Shown here in pieces: positions 52,329 to 61,539 of a stretch of 64,000 nt of DNA (position 1 is its first letter; every line of letters begins with the position of its first letter). Source of the stretch: an uncultured Coriobacteriaceae bacterium. GTDB taxonomy: Bacteria > Actinomycetota > Coriobacteriia > Coriobacteriales > Atopobiaceae. The stretch lies in assembly GCA_902798915.1 (NCBI GenBank), contig CADBYM010000006.1, forward strand, positions 62,001 through 126,000. Reading direction: 5' to 3'. A program made the position numbers and the translations under genes. Under the pieces are notes generated by a model. It was not told where the DNA came from. It made no database searches and saw only the letters and a program-made list of their open reading frames with translations.

Positions 52329-54458
52329 GTGTCGCAGGCTGCCGCCCTCATCCCACTCGCCACATTGGCGTGGCTCGTCAAGAGTTCTCAATCTCTGCCG
52401 CGCACCCGCTCCTCATTGGCATGGGCAGCATTCCCCGCCCTCCTGCTCGTTACCCTCGCGCTTCTCGGTTTTGCCGGATTGCTTGAGGGTTTTTTCATCT
52501 TGCCAACGATGGCTGCCACTTCCGCCGCGCTCGCTTGGTGCGCGCGGACCTCGCTGACGCGCGACGCGCTTTGGCATGAGCGGGCGTCATGGGACGACCG
52601 AACGCGAAGACGTCGCGATGTCCTCTTTGTCGCGACCCTCGCGCTGCTTTGCACGCTTCTCATCGAGCTACCCTTCACGACAGTCTTCATCATCGGCGGC
52701 CCTCGTTACCTATGGCTCGAACTCCTGCTCTGTGGCTTGCTACTCGCCACCTGCTACTTCCTCGGGCAACGGCGCGGGATTGCCTGCCTTCCCGCCGTCC
52801 TTCTCTTTGCCGCCGCAGGCTTCGGACAGCACTTCGTGCGCCGCTTCAAGAATGCCGCGATTCTCCCCACGGACCTGCTGGTGCTCAACACTGCCGCGGC
52901 AGTCACCAAGGAGTACGTGTTCTCCTTCAACGAGCAGACGTTGGTGGGCTTAACCTGCCTCGCACTCGTCGTATGCGCGCTCTCGCTTCTTCCACCGCCG
53001 AAGGCCGCTGGGTCACGAGGTGCCGTCCGCTTTCTGCACAACCTTGGCGCGGCGGGCGCATCCCTCGCCGCGCTCGTCGCGCTCGTCGTCGGCCCCAACT
53101 ACATGGACCAGCTCGGCATCGAGATGCGCTATTGGTATTCCATCAACTGCTACGAAGAGCAGGGGTTCCTCCCCTCGTTCATCGCCGTTGCACAGGACAT
53201 GCCCATACGCAAGCCCGAGGGATACACCAACGAGCGTGCCCAAGAACTTGAGAAAAGCCACGCCGAATCTTGGCGGGAAAGAAGCGCGCAGAATCCGGAC
53301 CACACGATGGCCGCGCAGCAGTTCGACCAGACGAAGCCCTCGATCGTCGTGGTCATGAACGAGTCGTTCTGCGACCTCTCCGTCTACGACGGGATGCATG
53401 CCGGCTATGAGGGACCCTCATTCTTCAAGCACGGACTCACTGACGCACTTGCCTCAGGAACGCTCAACGTCTCGGTCCATGGCGCCGGAACCTGCAACAG
53501 CGAGTTCGAGTTTCTCACAGGAAACGCACTGTGCTTCGTCGGGGCAGGCAAATACCCCTACTCCATCTACGATTTGGCAGACGTTGACGCACTGCCCGCG
53601 CAGCTCAAGTCGATTGGCTATCACACGCTTGCGATGCATCCCAACTACGCATCGAATTGGAACCGGAACCGCGTTTATCCGCTCATGGGCTTCGACGAGT
53701 ATCTCTCCATCGACGACTTCGGTGGCGTTCCCGACCCTGCCATCGACACACAGACGCCCAACGAGCCCCACTGTGAGGTGTTTCATAGTGGCGTGAGCGA
53801 CGCTGCCACCTACGGCGTGGTCCTTGATCGCCTTCGCACCAGCGAAGAACCCCTCTTCGTCTTTGACGTCACCATGGCAAACCACGGATCGTACGACCAG
53901 AACAACCTGCCCAAGGCTTACCGTATGAACTTCCAGCCCGCCGACTACGCGGGAGAAGAGACACCCGAGCGACTCAACGAGTTCCTCGGATGCATCGCGA
54001 AGTCAGACGATGACCTGCGAGCGTTCGTGGAGGAGCTGCGATCGATCTCCAAGCCGGTGGTTCTCGTCTTCTTTGGGGACCATCAGCCAACGTTGAGCAT
54101 GGCCTACAACGATTACTGGTACCAAACCGAACCCGAGGACGTTCATGCGCGCCGCGCCTTCAGCACGAGCTATGCGATATGGGCAAACTACGACGTGGCC
54201 GGACGCGCACAACAAGGCATGCAGGACGAGACCAGCCTCGACCTCCTTGCCGCCCAGACGCTCGACCTCATCGGAGCACCCGTTACCGACTACCAAGCTG
54301 CGCAGCTCGACATTCGCGGGCTCATCACCGCACTTTCCAACGGAGGTTACCAGACGGCAGACCGCACGTGGCACGATACCTCCGAGGAGGGTCCTGCGGC
54401 AAAGACCTACCACGAGATGTCGCTCATCGAGTACCTCAACTTCGCCACGAGAATCTAG
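52329..54458 (+). CDS. LTA synthase-like sulfatase-family membrane enzyme, copy 1
   Basis: 709 residues from a GTG at 52329 (GAAGGA before). About six to seven membrane segments in the first 250 residues, then an outside alkaline-phosphatase/sulfatase domain from about residue 335: VVVMNESFCDLS (metal-binding Glu), GAGTCNSEFEFLTGN (nucleophile Thr near 388), HPNYASNWNRNRVYP, FVFDVTMANHGSYD and FFGDHQPTL. This matches the LtaS family, which transfers glycerol phosphate to polymer or membrane lipid. It probably makes a cell-surface polyol-phosphate polymer. The CPBP gene is convergent, overlapping by 4 bases. A second, different copy is 1.5 kb further on. Confidence 0.88.
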   Translation: MSQAAALIPLATLAWLVKSSQSLPRTRSSLAWAAFPALLLVTLALLGFAGLLEGFFILPTMAATSAALAWCARTSLTRDALWHERASWDDRTRRRRDVLFVATLALLCTLLIELPFTTVFIIGGPRYLWLELLLCGLLLATCYFLGQRRGIACLPAVLLFAAAGFGQHFVRRFKNAAILPTDLLVLNTAAAVTKEYVFSFNEQTLVGLTCLALVVCALSLLPPPKAAGSRGAVRFLHNLGAAGASLAALVALVVGPNYMDQLGIEMRYWYSINCYEEQGFLPSFIAVAQDMPIRKPEGYTNERAQELEKSHAESWRERSAQNPDHTMAAQQFDQTKPSIVVVMNESFCDLSVYDGMHAGYEGPSFFKHGLTDALASGTLNVSVHGAGTCNSEFEFLTGNALCFVGAGKYPYSIYDLADVDALPAQLKSIGYHTLAMHPNYASNWNRNRVYPLMGFDEYLSIDDFGGVPDPAIDTQTPNEPHCEVFHSGVSDAATYGVVLDRLRTSEEPLFVFDVTMANHGSYDQNNLPKAYRMNFQPADYAGEETPERLNEFLGCIAKSDDDLRAFVEELRSISKPVVLVFFGDHQPTLSMAYNDYWYQTEPEDVHARRAFSTSYAIWANYDVAGRAQQGMQDETSLDLLAAQTLDLIGAPVTDYQAAQLDIRGLITALSNGGYQTADRTWHDTSEEGPAAKTYHEMSLIEYLNFATRI

Positions 54459-55483
54459 CAACGTTGACTCCGAGGGAACGCGTCGACATCTGACTCCTTG
54501 TGGAACGCCCCTCTCTGAGGCGGCTCGCACTCATTCAGCAGAAGCACGCCACGCCAGACGATGGGCAGATACAAGACGATGATCACGCAGTAGAGAATGA
54601 TCGTGGGCAGCGCGTCGGCACCAGAGCTCACGTACTCCGCCTCGACCTTCAGGTCACCCAACCCGACGGAGGGCAGCATGAGGAAAAAGTCATCGAAGGC
54701 ATGCAGCGTCACCGCGCCGAAGATGTTATTTGTGCGCATCACCAGCGACGCCAAAAAGAAGCCATACGTGCCCGTCTGCACCGTCTTGAGAACTGCTTGC
54801 GCCACGTCGAGCGGATTGGCGTAGTCCAAATCTCCCCACGCCACATGCGCCATCCCAAACAACAGTGACGTGACGACCGCAACTACGACGATACCCGCCT
54901 TGCGCGTGCCAAACGCGCCAAGGCCTCCTCCGAGCAGCAGGCCACGAAACACCGACTCCTCATATACGCCGATTCCCAAGCATAGGAGCAGTAGGCCAAG
55001 CGTACGCAGCTGCCAGCCTTCCACGACGAGCGACTCCCCCGCCACCAGCGTTGCCACCACGTCGAAGAGGGCAAGCCCAATGCTTATCGCAACTACCCAC
55101 CAGCCTTCGCGCCAAGCACGCGCGAACGATGCGGCGTCAAGGGCAAACAGGTGTCGGCCTCCAAGGATGAGCAGCGAGACTATGCCGCCCAATGCACCAA
55201 AGACGGTAACGAGTGCGTCTAGATCCCATCCCGTGAGTTCCGATATGGCAACACCCACAATCTGGAACACGAGGACGAGGCCGATCAGAAGCAGCGAGAG
55301 AACGAGCGTCACGCCACCGCTGCGGGACTTCTTCACGTCGGGTGCGTTCGTCATCTGGGACGAGGTTGCGAGACTGCTGGCCTCGGGAACGCTCGTCGGC
55401 TGAGGCGGACCTACGGGACTTCCGCACTCCGGACAAAACGAGGCCGTGGCAGGGATATCTGCGCCACATGTATTACAATGCAT
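54455..55483 (-). CDS. Zinc-ribbon plus CPBP intramembrane metalloprotease
   Basis: 342 residues. Residues 1-25 form a zinc ribbon (CNTCGADIPATASFCPECG), then a Pro/Ser linker and about eight membrane segments with the CAAX/CPBP protease motifs: EESVFRGLLLGG (EExxxR), FGMAHVAW (FxxxH) and HAFDDFFLML (HxxxD-like). Prokaryotic CPBP proteins cleave or process membrane proteins and bacteriocin-like peptides; here the target is unknown. The zinc ribbon in front of CPBP may aid complex formation. The ATG is at 55483, and the gene is divergent from the small gene at 55572. Confidence 0.88.
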   Translation of the reverse strand: MHCNTCGADIPATASFCPECGSPVGPPQPTSVPEASSLATSSQMTNAPDVKKSRSGGVTLVLSLLLIGLVLVFQIVGVAISELTGWDLDALVTVFGALGGIVSLLILGGRHLFALDAASFARAWREGWWVVAISIGLALFDVVATLVAGESLVVEGWQLRTLGLLLLCLGIGVYEESVFRGLLLGGGLGAFGTRKAGIVVVAVVTSLLFGMAHVAWGDLDYANPLDVAQAVLKTVQTGTYGFFLASLVMRTNNIFGAVTLHAFDDFFLMLPSVGLGDLKVEAEYVSSGADALPTIILYCVIIVLYLPIVWRGVLLLNECEPPQRGAFHKESDVDAFPRSQRC

Positions 55484-55516
55484 GATGCTCCGTTCTTGTT
55501 GGACACGTGAGCACAG

Positions 55517-55522
55517 TATAAT
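55517..55522 (+). promoter_or_regulatory. TATAAT -10 element upstream of the small gene and second LTA-synthase-like gene
   Basis: Perfect TATAAT about 50 bases before the ATG at 55572, with a TTGTTG-like -35 at 15 bases, a shorter spacer than ideal. Confidence 0.5.
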
Positions 55523-55571
55523 CTACTAAGTGTGCGGAATGGACCGCACGCCCGAGCAGATGGGAGCGACA

Positions 55572-55955
55572 ATGAACGTATTGCTTGTCTATAACGATGG
55601 CCTTGTCGACTCGTTCGACACCAAGGACGACATGTCCCAGGAATACACCCACGCGAAGCTCACAACCTTTGTGGAGGAGGCGGACACCGGCGAGGACCGC
55701 TACGAAATCGGCATTGACCTCGTACCCATTATCCACTCCAACAGCCGTGACCTGCCCACCATTCGCCGCCTTTGCTCTACCACCTTCATCTCCGACTATC
55801 ACCACAGCTCTCGTCCCTCCATTGATGTCGTCTGTTCCATGATCAGCGGCCTCTCCAAGCTCATCGTCAATGGCTCGGTCATCTGGGAAGGCGAGCCTGA
55901 GCCGTACTTGGCGGACGAGTCCTACGCGAACGAGCGCGCAGAGGGTCGCATCTAG
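55572..55955 (+). CDS. Small conserved-looking protein of unknown function
   Basis: 127 residues, GGGAG five bases before the ATG at 55572 (an upstream GTG at 55530 has no such site). It begins MNVLLVYNDGLVDSFDTKDD and has a mixed alpha/beta look with a Cys pair (RRLCSTTF and VVCSMI) and an acidic end. No signal peptide, membrane segment or known motif. It precedes the second LTA-synthase-like gene by 4 bases, so the two are probably co-transcribed; a role linked to that enzyme is only positional inference. Confidence 0.75.
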   Translation: MNVLLVYNDGLVDSFDTKDDMSQEYTHAKLTTFVEEADTGEDRYEIGIDLVPIIHSNSRDLPTIRRLCSTTFISDYHHSSRPSIDVVCSMISGLSKLIVNGSVIWEGEPEPYLADESYANERAEGRI

Positions 55956-55959
55956 CTCC

Positions 55960-58005
55960 ATGCGCTTCCGACCTCGTTTGTTGATTGAGCACTGGTGCAT
56001 CTTTGCCGCGCTTATCTGGCAGGAACTGGTGCTCAAGGCGTCTACATCCGGAGAGTTTTGGCCGCAGCTGATCTTCATCATGCTCTTTTCGCTTGCGGCC
56101 TCTTTGTTTGTGCGCCTTGCGCTGACACCATGCGGCTCAAGGCGCACGAACAAGATTGCAAAGCTCATCGTGATGGTTGCGGCTGGAGCCGTGTATTCTC
56201 TCGAGTACTTCGTGTACCGTGAGTTCAAGCTGTTCTACGATCTGCCCACCGTCATCGCCGGCGCGGGCGACGCGGCAACGGGCTTCGGCGACACCGCCCT
56301 CGCGCTCGTCCTCTCCCCTACCGGCCTTCTCCACATAGCGCTCTTTATGGCACCTGCCGTCGTCTACGCCTTTCTCGGTAGAGGCGAGGACCTCGTCAAG
56401 GACGGAAGGAAGCCGCTGAGGGCGCGCATGTTCCTGCTGCGTGACGCCATCGCCGTTCAGATGGCGGCGATTCTTTGCGTCGCGGTCGTGGGCACCTATG
56501 GCCACAGTTACACCGACCAGTACAGCTTCCAGACCGCCGTAACGAATTTCGGACTGCTCACGAGCCTGCGCAAGGAGGTGAGCCGCATCACCATGGGTGC
56601 AGGCTCCAAGGTCTCGTTCACCGACAGCGACAAGCACAGGGCAACCGAGTCCGACGCGACGGCAAGCGTGTTGGCCGACTCCGCCGAGGCAGAGGCGGAG
56701 GCCGAGCAGCCCGTCGATCGAGGGCCGAATGTCATGCCGCTCGACTTCGAGGCGCTGGCCGCATCGACGGAAGGGGCATGGGCGGACCTCGACCGCTATG
56801 TGGCATCACTCACACCCAGTTCAAAGAACGAGATGACCGGACGCTTCGCCGGCTACAACCTCATCTTCATTACGGCCGAGGCGCTCTCTGCCGAAGCCAT
56901 CCGACCCGACACAACGCCCACCCTCTACCGCATGGCCACACAGGGCATTCAGTTCCTCGACTACTACCAGTTCGACACGGCGGGAACCACAGGCGGCGAG
57001 TGCGGCAACCTCTTTGGCCTGCTGCCCACCGAGGGCGGCACCTCCGTAAAGCTCACTGCCGACCACAACAACTACCTGACCATCGGTAATGCCCTCAACC
57101 GCTTGGGCTACAACGGCTGGGCATTCCACAACAACACCTTCACCTACTACGACCGAGACCTCACGCACAACAACCTCGGCTACAGCAACGGATACATGGG
57201 CTATGGCAATGGCATGGAGCAATGGGTCGAATGGCAATGGCCGCAATCCGACCTCGAGATGTTTACCGGCACCTTCGACAACATCTACGGAGGTCCCAGC
57301 CACGAACCCTTCGACGTGTACTACATGAGCGTCAGCGGACACAGCGACTACGGTCTCGACGAGAACAAGATGGCCGTAAAGAACTGGGATGCCGTGGCGG
57401 GACTGCCCTACTCGGATCCCGTTAAGGGCTACCTCGCTTCTCACATCGAACTCGACAAGGGCCTGGCCTACCTCATCGCACGACTGGAGCAGACGGGCAT
57501 GGCCGACCATACGGTCTTCGTCATAGGGGCAGACCACTTCCCCTACGGCCTCGATGACGACGGCCCACTTGGCTCGCTGCCTTATACGTCTGAGCTCTAT
57601 GGATACGAAGTCGTTACGCCCTTCCAGCGCGACCACAACCGCCTGATCATCTGGACACCCACCCTCGAGCAGCAGGAGCCCCTCGTCGTCGATACGCCCA
57701 CGAGCACCGTCGACATCCTCCCCACGCTGCTCAACCTCTTCGGCTGCGATTGGGACTCCAGGCTGCTTCCCGGGCGTGACGTGTTCTCCGAGAAGGAACC
57801 GCTCGTCTTCTCGCTCTCCTACGACTGGAAGAGCACCTTGGGTACCTACTATGCAGGCACGGGCGAGTTCGTTCCCAACGAGGGCGCACAAGTGCCCGAG
57901 GGCTATGTCGAAGCGACGAGCGCAGACGTGGCAAATCGCATCAATTACTGCCGCGGGGTGCTCACCACCGACTACTATCGCCACCTCTTCGGCGATCCCG
58001 CATAG
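55960..58005 (+). CDS. LTA synthase-like sulfatase-family membrane enzyme, copy 2
   Basis: 681 residues. Five membrane segments in the first 190 residues, an acidic Ala/Glu linker (about 240-255), then the sulfatase domain: LIFITAEALSAEAI (metal Glu), TAGTTGGECGNLFGLLPT (nucleophile Thr near 342), NNTFTYYDRDLTHNNLGYS and FVIGADHFPYG. It is only distantly like copy 1, with different membrane part and active-site neighbourhood (GADHFP where copy 1 has GDHQP), so it likely works on a different substrate or linkage. No clear SD is seen, so the ATG at 55960 may be translated by coupling to the preceding small gene. A strong hairpin starts at the stop codon. Confidence 0.85.
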   Translation: MRFRPRLLIEHWCIFAALIWQELVLKASTSGEFWPQLIFIMLFSLAASLFVRLALTPCGSRRTNKIAKLIVMVAAGAVYSLEYFVYREFKLFYDLPTVIAGAGDAATGFGDTALALVLSPTGLLHIALFMAPAVVYAFLGRGEDLVKDGRKPLRARMFLLRDAIAVQMAAILCVAVVGTYGHSYTDQYSFQTAVTNFGLLTSLRKEVSRITMGAGSKVSFTDSDKHRATESDATASVLADSAEAEAEAEQPVDRGPNVMPLDFEALAASTEGAWADLDRYVASLTPSSKNEMTGRFAGYNLIFITAEALSAEAIRPDTTPTLYRMATQGIQFLDYYQFDTAGTTGGECGNLFGLLPTEGGTSVKLTADHNNYLTIGNALNRLGYNGWAFHNNTFTYYDRDLTHNNLGYSNGYMGYGNGMEQWVEWQWPQSDLEMFTGTFDNIYGGPSHEPFDVYYMSVSGHSDYGLDENKMAVKNWDAVAGLPYSDPVKGYLASHIELDKGLAYLIARLEQTGMADHTVFVIGADHFPYGLDDDGPLGSLPYTSELYGYEVVTPFQRDHNRLIIWTPTLEQQEPLVVDTPTSTVDILPTLLNLFGCDWDSRLLPGRDVFSEKEPLVFSLSYDWKSTLGTYYAGTGEFVPNEGAQVPEGYVEATSADVANRINYCRGVLTTDYYRHLFGDPA

Positions 58006-58042
58006 CGGCCTTCTGTGGGGGTGCGCCTCCACAGAAGGCCGC
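58005..58042 (+). terminator. 14-bp hairpin at the end of the second LTA-synthase-like gene
   Basis: Perfect arms 58005-58018 and 58029-58042 (GCGGCCTTCTGTGG and its complement), starting at the last base of the stop codon. Loop of 10 bases. No T-run, so a stable 3' end rather than a textbook intrinsic terminator. Confidence 0.7.
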
Positions 58043-58144
58043 ATGCCCAGAAGTTGTACAGCCTGTAACAAAACGCAACCTCGCTTCTCTCGCGAGTATA
58101 GTGGTAAGGTCCTGTCGATCACCCATAGAAGAGAGAAGCAAGAC

Positions 58145-59260
58145 ATGAAGATTGGTTGCGTCAAAGAAATCAAGAACAACGAGTTCCGCGTGGGTCTCAC
58201 CCCCGACAACGTCAAGAGCTACGTCGCCGCCGGACACCACGTCTACATCGAGATGGGCGCGGGCATCGGGTCTGGCTTCGCCGACGAAGAATACGTTGCG
58301 GCCGGCGCGAGCCTACTCGAGGATCCGCGCGAGATTTGGCAGCTCGTGGACATGATGGTCAAGGTCAAGGAGCCGCTTCCCGAGGAATATCCCCTCTTCC
58401 GCGATGGCCTGATCCTCTACACCTACCTGCACCTAGCAGCCGACCGCGAGCAAATGGACGCGCTGCTCGCGGGCAAGGTAAAGGCCGTCGCCTACGAAAC
58501 CCTCACCGAGACCGACGGCAGCCTGCCGTTGCTCGCCCCCATGAGCCAGATTGCTGGCCGCCTTGCCGTACAGGAAGGCGCGAAGTACCTCGAGAAGACC
58601 TACGGCGGGCGCGGCGTACTTCTCGCCGGCGTACCGGGCACGCCCAAGGCCAACGTCGTCGTCCTGGGCGGCGGCACCGTGGGCACCAATGCCTGCAAGA
58701 TCGCCGTGGGCATGGGCGCCAACGTCACCGTGCTCGACATCAGCCTCAAGCGCCTCGAGCAGCTTGACGACATGTTTGGGTCTCGCGTGCAGACGCTCGT
58801 CTCCAACGACGCTAACGTCGAGCGCGCGGTCCTTGATGCGGACCTCGTCATCGGTGCCGTCCTCATCCCCGGAGGCAGCACCCCCAAGCTCTTCAAGAAG
58901 GCCTACCTCACCGAGATGAAGCCGGGCGCCGTGTTTGTGGACGTCGCCATCGACCAGGGCGGTTGTGGGGAGACTTCGCGCGTCACCATGCACGACGACC
59001 CCATCTTCGTCGAGGACGGCATCGTGCACTACTGCGTAGGCAACATGCCCGGCGCCGTGGCCCGCACCTCCACCATCGCACTCACCAACGCGACGCTCCG
59101 CTATGGCATGCAGATCGCCAACAAGGGCCTCGAGGCCGCCATCGCAGAGAGCGATGTCATCGCCTCCGGCATCAACTGCTACGACGGCAAGGTGTGCTGC
59201 AAGAACCTCGCCGACAGCTTCGATGACATAGAATACGTTGACGTAAAGACGCTCGTCTAG
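58145..59260 (+). CDS. ald: Alanine dehydrogenase
   Basis: 371 residues, exactly the family length. It oxidises L-alanine to pyruvate and ammonia with NAD, and the reverse. Visible: MKIGCVKEIKNNEFRVGLTP at the start (Arg15), MMVKVKEPLPEEY (catalytic Lys), LYTYLHLAAD (catalytic His), VVVLGGGTVGTNACKIAVGMG (Rossmann fold) and DVAIDQGGCGETSR. GAGAGAAGCAAG precedes the ATG. A TATAGT at 58097-58102 is a plausible -10 box. It ends at a strong intrinsic terminator. Confidence 0.96.
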   Translation: MKIGCVKEIKNNEFRVGLTPDNVKSYVAAGHHVYIEMGAGIGSGFADEEYVAAGASLLEDPREIWQLVDMMVKVKEPLPEEYPLFRDGLILYTYLHLAADREQMDALLAGKVKAVAYETLTETDGSLPLLAPMSQIAGRLAVQEGAKYLEKTYGGRGVLLAGVPGTPKANVVVLGGGTVGTNACKIAVGMGANVTVLDISLKRLEQLDDMFGSRVQTLVSNDANVERAVLDADLVIGAVLIPGGSTPKLFKKAYLTEMKPGAVFVDVAIDQGGCGETSRVTMHDDPIFVEDGIVHYCVGNMPGAVARTSTIALTNATLRYGMQIANKGLEAAIAESDVIASGINCYDGKVCCKNLADSFDDIEYVDVKTLV

Positions 59261-59285
59261 CGCTTGTCGCTTGGATGCACTTTGG

Positions 59286-59322
59286 GGGCGCTACGTTGGT
59301 ACTTGGCACCAACGTAGCGCCC
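59286..59322. terminator. Intrinsic terminator between ald and cca
   Basis: Perfect 15-bp stem 59286-59300 and 59308-59322 (GGGCGCTACGTTGGT and its complement) with a 7-base loop, followed by TCTTTGCT on the plus strand. Bidirectional position between convergent genes. Confidence 0.85.
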
Positions 59323-59328
59323 TCTTTG

Positions 59329-60714
59329 CTATGCAGACAACCAGGCCAGCAACGCCTCGCGTTCGTTGGGCAACTCCCCCTCCATCACCGCATTGAGCAG
59401 CACCTCAAGCTGCATGCCGACCCCAGGACCGGGAGCCATGCCGCACACACGCATGACGTCAGCACCGTTGACGGCCAGCTGACGCGTTGTGAGCGGCGGC
59501 TCATGACGGCTCTCCTGGCGGACAAGGCGCGTATAGTCATCGAGCTTGCTCGCCCACGACGCGGCGGAGGGGCACTTCGAGACCGCGTCCGCACGGCACA
59601 GGTCGAGAAGCTCGTAAGCGAGAGGAATCTCGCGTCCTGGACACGCCTTCGATAGATTCACGAGCATGCGTCGGATGGCGCGCACGGTCGCGGGTATCCG
59701 GTCGTCGTGCCAGCGAATGAGGGCAGACGCCGCGTCGATGATTTCTGTTGGTATGGCCATACGATGCATGATGGCTACCGCCATCTGCGCACCCTGCTGT
59801 GGATGGCCAAAGAAGTGCCCGTGCCCCTCCACGTCCTCGCTGTACGTCACGGGCTTCGCCACATCGTGCAGCAGAGCAGCCCATTGCAACTCCGGAGCGG
59901 CAAGGCCCGCCGTGAAGGCCTGCACCGCGTTGCACACGTGAGCGATGTGCTCGTACACGTCATAGATGTGATACACGCTACGTTGGTCGAAGTCACGCGC
60001 CATCGCAAGCTCGGGCAGGGCAGCGCACATGACCTCGGGCTGGTCGAGAAGAGCCCGCCCCGCCTTGCCCATACGCACGATCGCGTCAAGCTCCTTGCCG
60101 ACACGTTCGCTTGCCACATCAGCGACGCTCGCCGCCTGACGTCGCAGCGCACCCTGAGTGCGCGGCTCGATTTCGAAGCCCAGGCGCAACGAGAAGCGAA
60201 CCGCCCGCATGATGCGCAACGCGTCCTCGTCAAACCTTCTCTGCGGATCGCCGACCGCACGAATGACGCATGCCTGAAGGTCCTTCTCGCCCCCGAAGGG
60301 GTCGAGAAGGCCCCGCTCGGGATGCCAGGCCATCGCGTTGATGGTGAAGTCCCTGCGCGCCAGATCCTCGCGCACGTCGCGCACGAAGCGTACCTCATCC
60401 GGATGACGATGATCGGAATAGGCACCGTCCACGCGATACGTCGTCACCTCGATGGGCTCGCCCTCGCACACGGCCGTCACCGTGCCATGCGCCGTACCCG
60501 TCTGACAGACCGCGCATCCCGCCTCGCTCAGCACGAGAGCACTCTCCTGCCACGTAGCGTCAGTCGTTACGTCAATATCGTGACGAGGCATGCCGAGCAA
60601 GGCGTCGCGCACCCAGCCACCCACAACCCATGCCTCAAAGCCCGCATGCTCAAGGGCCTGAATAACACGACGCGCCGCGAGGGGAACGATCCATTTATCC
60701 CATGGTTGTGCCAT
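59329..60714 (-). CDS. cca: CCA tRNA nucleotidyltransferase with HD domain
   Basis: 461 residues. Adds or repairs the 3' CCA of tRNA. The N-terminal domain has VVGGWVRDALLG and HDIDVTTDAT (catalytic Asp pair), RRDFTINAMAW, RFDEDALRIMRAVRF (nucleotide-binding arm), and a middle HD domain (LLHDVAKPVTY, HGHFFGHPQQGAQM), which suggests phosphohydrolase activity as in HD-containing CCA enzymes. AGGAGG before the ATG at 60714. It starts 9 bases after the YigZ-family stop, so the two are an operon. Confidence 0.95.
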   Translation of the reverse strand: MAQPWDKWIVPLAARRVIQALEHAGFEAWVVGGWVRDALLGMPRHDIDVTTDATWQESALVLSEAGCAVCQTGTAHGTVTAVCEGEPIEVTTYRVDGAYSDHRHPDEVRFVRDVREDLARRDFTINAMAWHPERGLLDPFGGEKDLQACVIRAVGDPQRRFDEDALRIMRAVRFSLRLGFEIEPRTQGALRRQAASVADVASERVGKELDAIVRMGKAGRALLDQPEVMCAALPELAMARDFDQRSVYHIYDVYEHIAHVCNAVQAFTAGLAAPELQWAALLHDVAKPVTYSEDVEGHGHFFGHPQQGAQMAVAIMHRMAIPTEIIDAASALIRWHDDRIPATVRAIRRMLVNLSKACPGREIPLAYELLDLCRADAVSKCPSAASWASKLDDYTRLVRQESRHEPPLTTRQLAVNGADVMRVCGMAPGPGVGMQLEVLLNAVMEGELPNEREALLAWLSA

Positions 60715-60723
60715 CACGCCCTC

Positions 60724-61362
60724 CTACAGCTCGGCGAAAGACGGTTCGCCCACCACGCAAAGGTCCTCACCTGCAGACAGCTCGCGCATGGCGTCAACGA
60801 AGCGCGTCTCCTCGCCCGACCGAAAAGCAATCGTAAGCTGCACATCCTGCGCAAAGACCGAATCCTTGACGCGTCCACCACAGTCGCTGACGAGCCGCTC
60901 CACGCGACCATAGGAGGAATACGGAATCACGCAGGTCACGCGTGTGCACAAGCCCATGGTCACGAGGGAACCGTCACGCTCGGCCATTCCAACGGCTTCC
61001 TGAGTCGCAGCGGTATACGCTCGCTTAAGACCGCCGGGACCGAGCAGTGTGCCTCCAAAGTAGCGCGTCACCACACAACACACGTCAGCAAGCCCTGCGC
61101 CGCGCAACACCTCGAGCGTCGGCGTTCCGCCGGTGCGCGAGGGCTCACCGTCATCGGAACAGCGCTCACGTCCATCGCTGAGCACCCATGCCGGCACGTT
61201 GTGGCGCGCGTCATGATGACGGGCACGCACCTCGTCGATGAAGCCCTGCGCTTCGCGCTCGCTCTCCACATGCCTCATCTGAGCGATGAACCGACTTCTG
61301 CGATCCTCGAACTCGCCCGATGCCTCAATCCCCGCCGCAAGGGTGCGGTACTCTTCGCGCAT
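60724..61362 (-). CDS. YigZ/IMPACT (UPF0029) family protein
   Basis: 212 residues from the ATG at 61362 (GAGAGG before); the frame is open for 148 more codons upstream but nothing there fits the family. The N-terminal domain has SRFIAQMRHVESEREAQGFIDEVRARHHDARH, the DDGEPSRTGGTPTLEVL signature, and YFGGTLLGPGGLKRAY; the C-terminal domain is the short DUF1949-like fold. The IMPACT N-terminal domain may bind ribosomes or translation factors, and a link to tRNA repair is suggested by coupling to cca. Confidence 0.93.
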   Translation of the reverse strand: MREEYRTLAAGIEASGEFEDRRSRFIAQMRHVESEREAQGFIDEVRARHHDARHNVPAWVLSDGRERCSDDGEPSRTGGTPTLEVLRGAGLADVCCVVTRYFGGTLLGPGGLKRAYTAATQEAVGMAERDGSLVTMGLCTRVTCVIPYSSYGRVERLVSDCGGRVKDSVFAQDVQLTIAFRSGEETRFVDAMRELSAGEDLCVVGEPSFAEL

Positions 61363-61426
61363 GCCTGCCTGCCTCTCTCCGACCTGCACAAAACTATAAC
61401 ACGCCACCGTCCCACGAATGATTACC

Positions 61427-61466
61427 CCTTTTGCGCGCCAACGGGGACACTCTCCTTTTGCGCGCC
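61427..61466 (+). repeat. Direct repeat CCTTTTGCGCGCC upstream of the C_GCAxxG_C_C gene
   Basis: Two identical 13-base copies at 61427-61439 and 61454-61466, 27 bases apart, with GGGGACACT in between. The look resembles short interspersed (REP-like) elements seen in anaerobes, or a pair of operator half-sites. A TATGCT -10-like box lies 23 bases after the second copy. Confidence 0.5.
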
Positions 61467-61539
61467 CTCTTGGCGTGACCGGAAGCGCTATGCTAGGGTT
61501 ACCAACCATATCGGCAACAAAACACAAGGATGTGAACTC

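Noticed and set aside
59707-61539. Long plus-strand frame opposite cca and the YigZ-family gene
   Set aside because: Antisense artefact; only its last 134 codons, from 61540, are a real gene (C_GCAxxG_C_C family).
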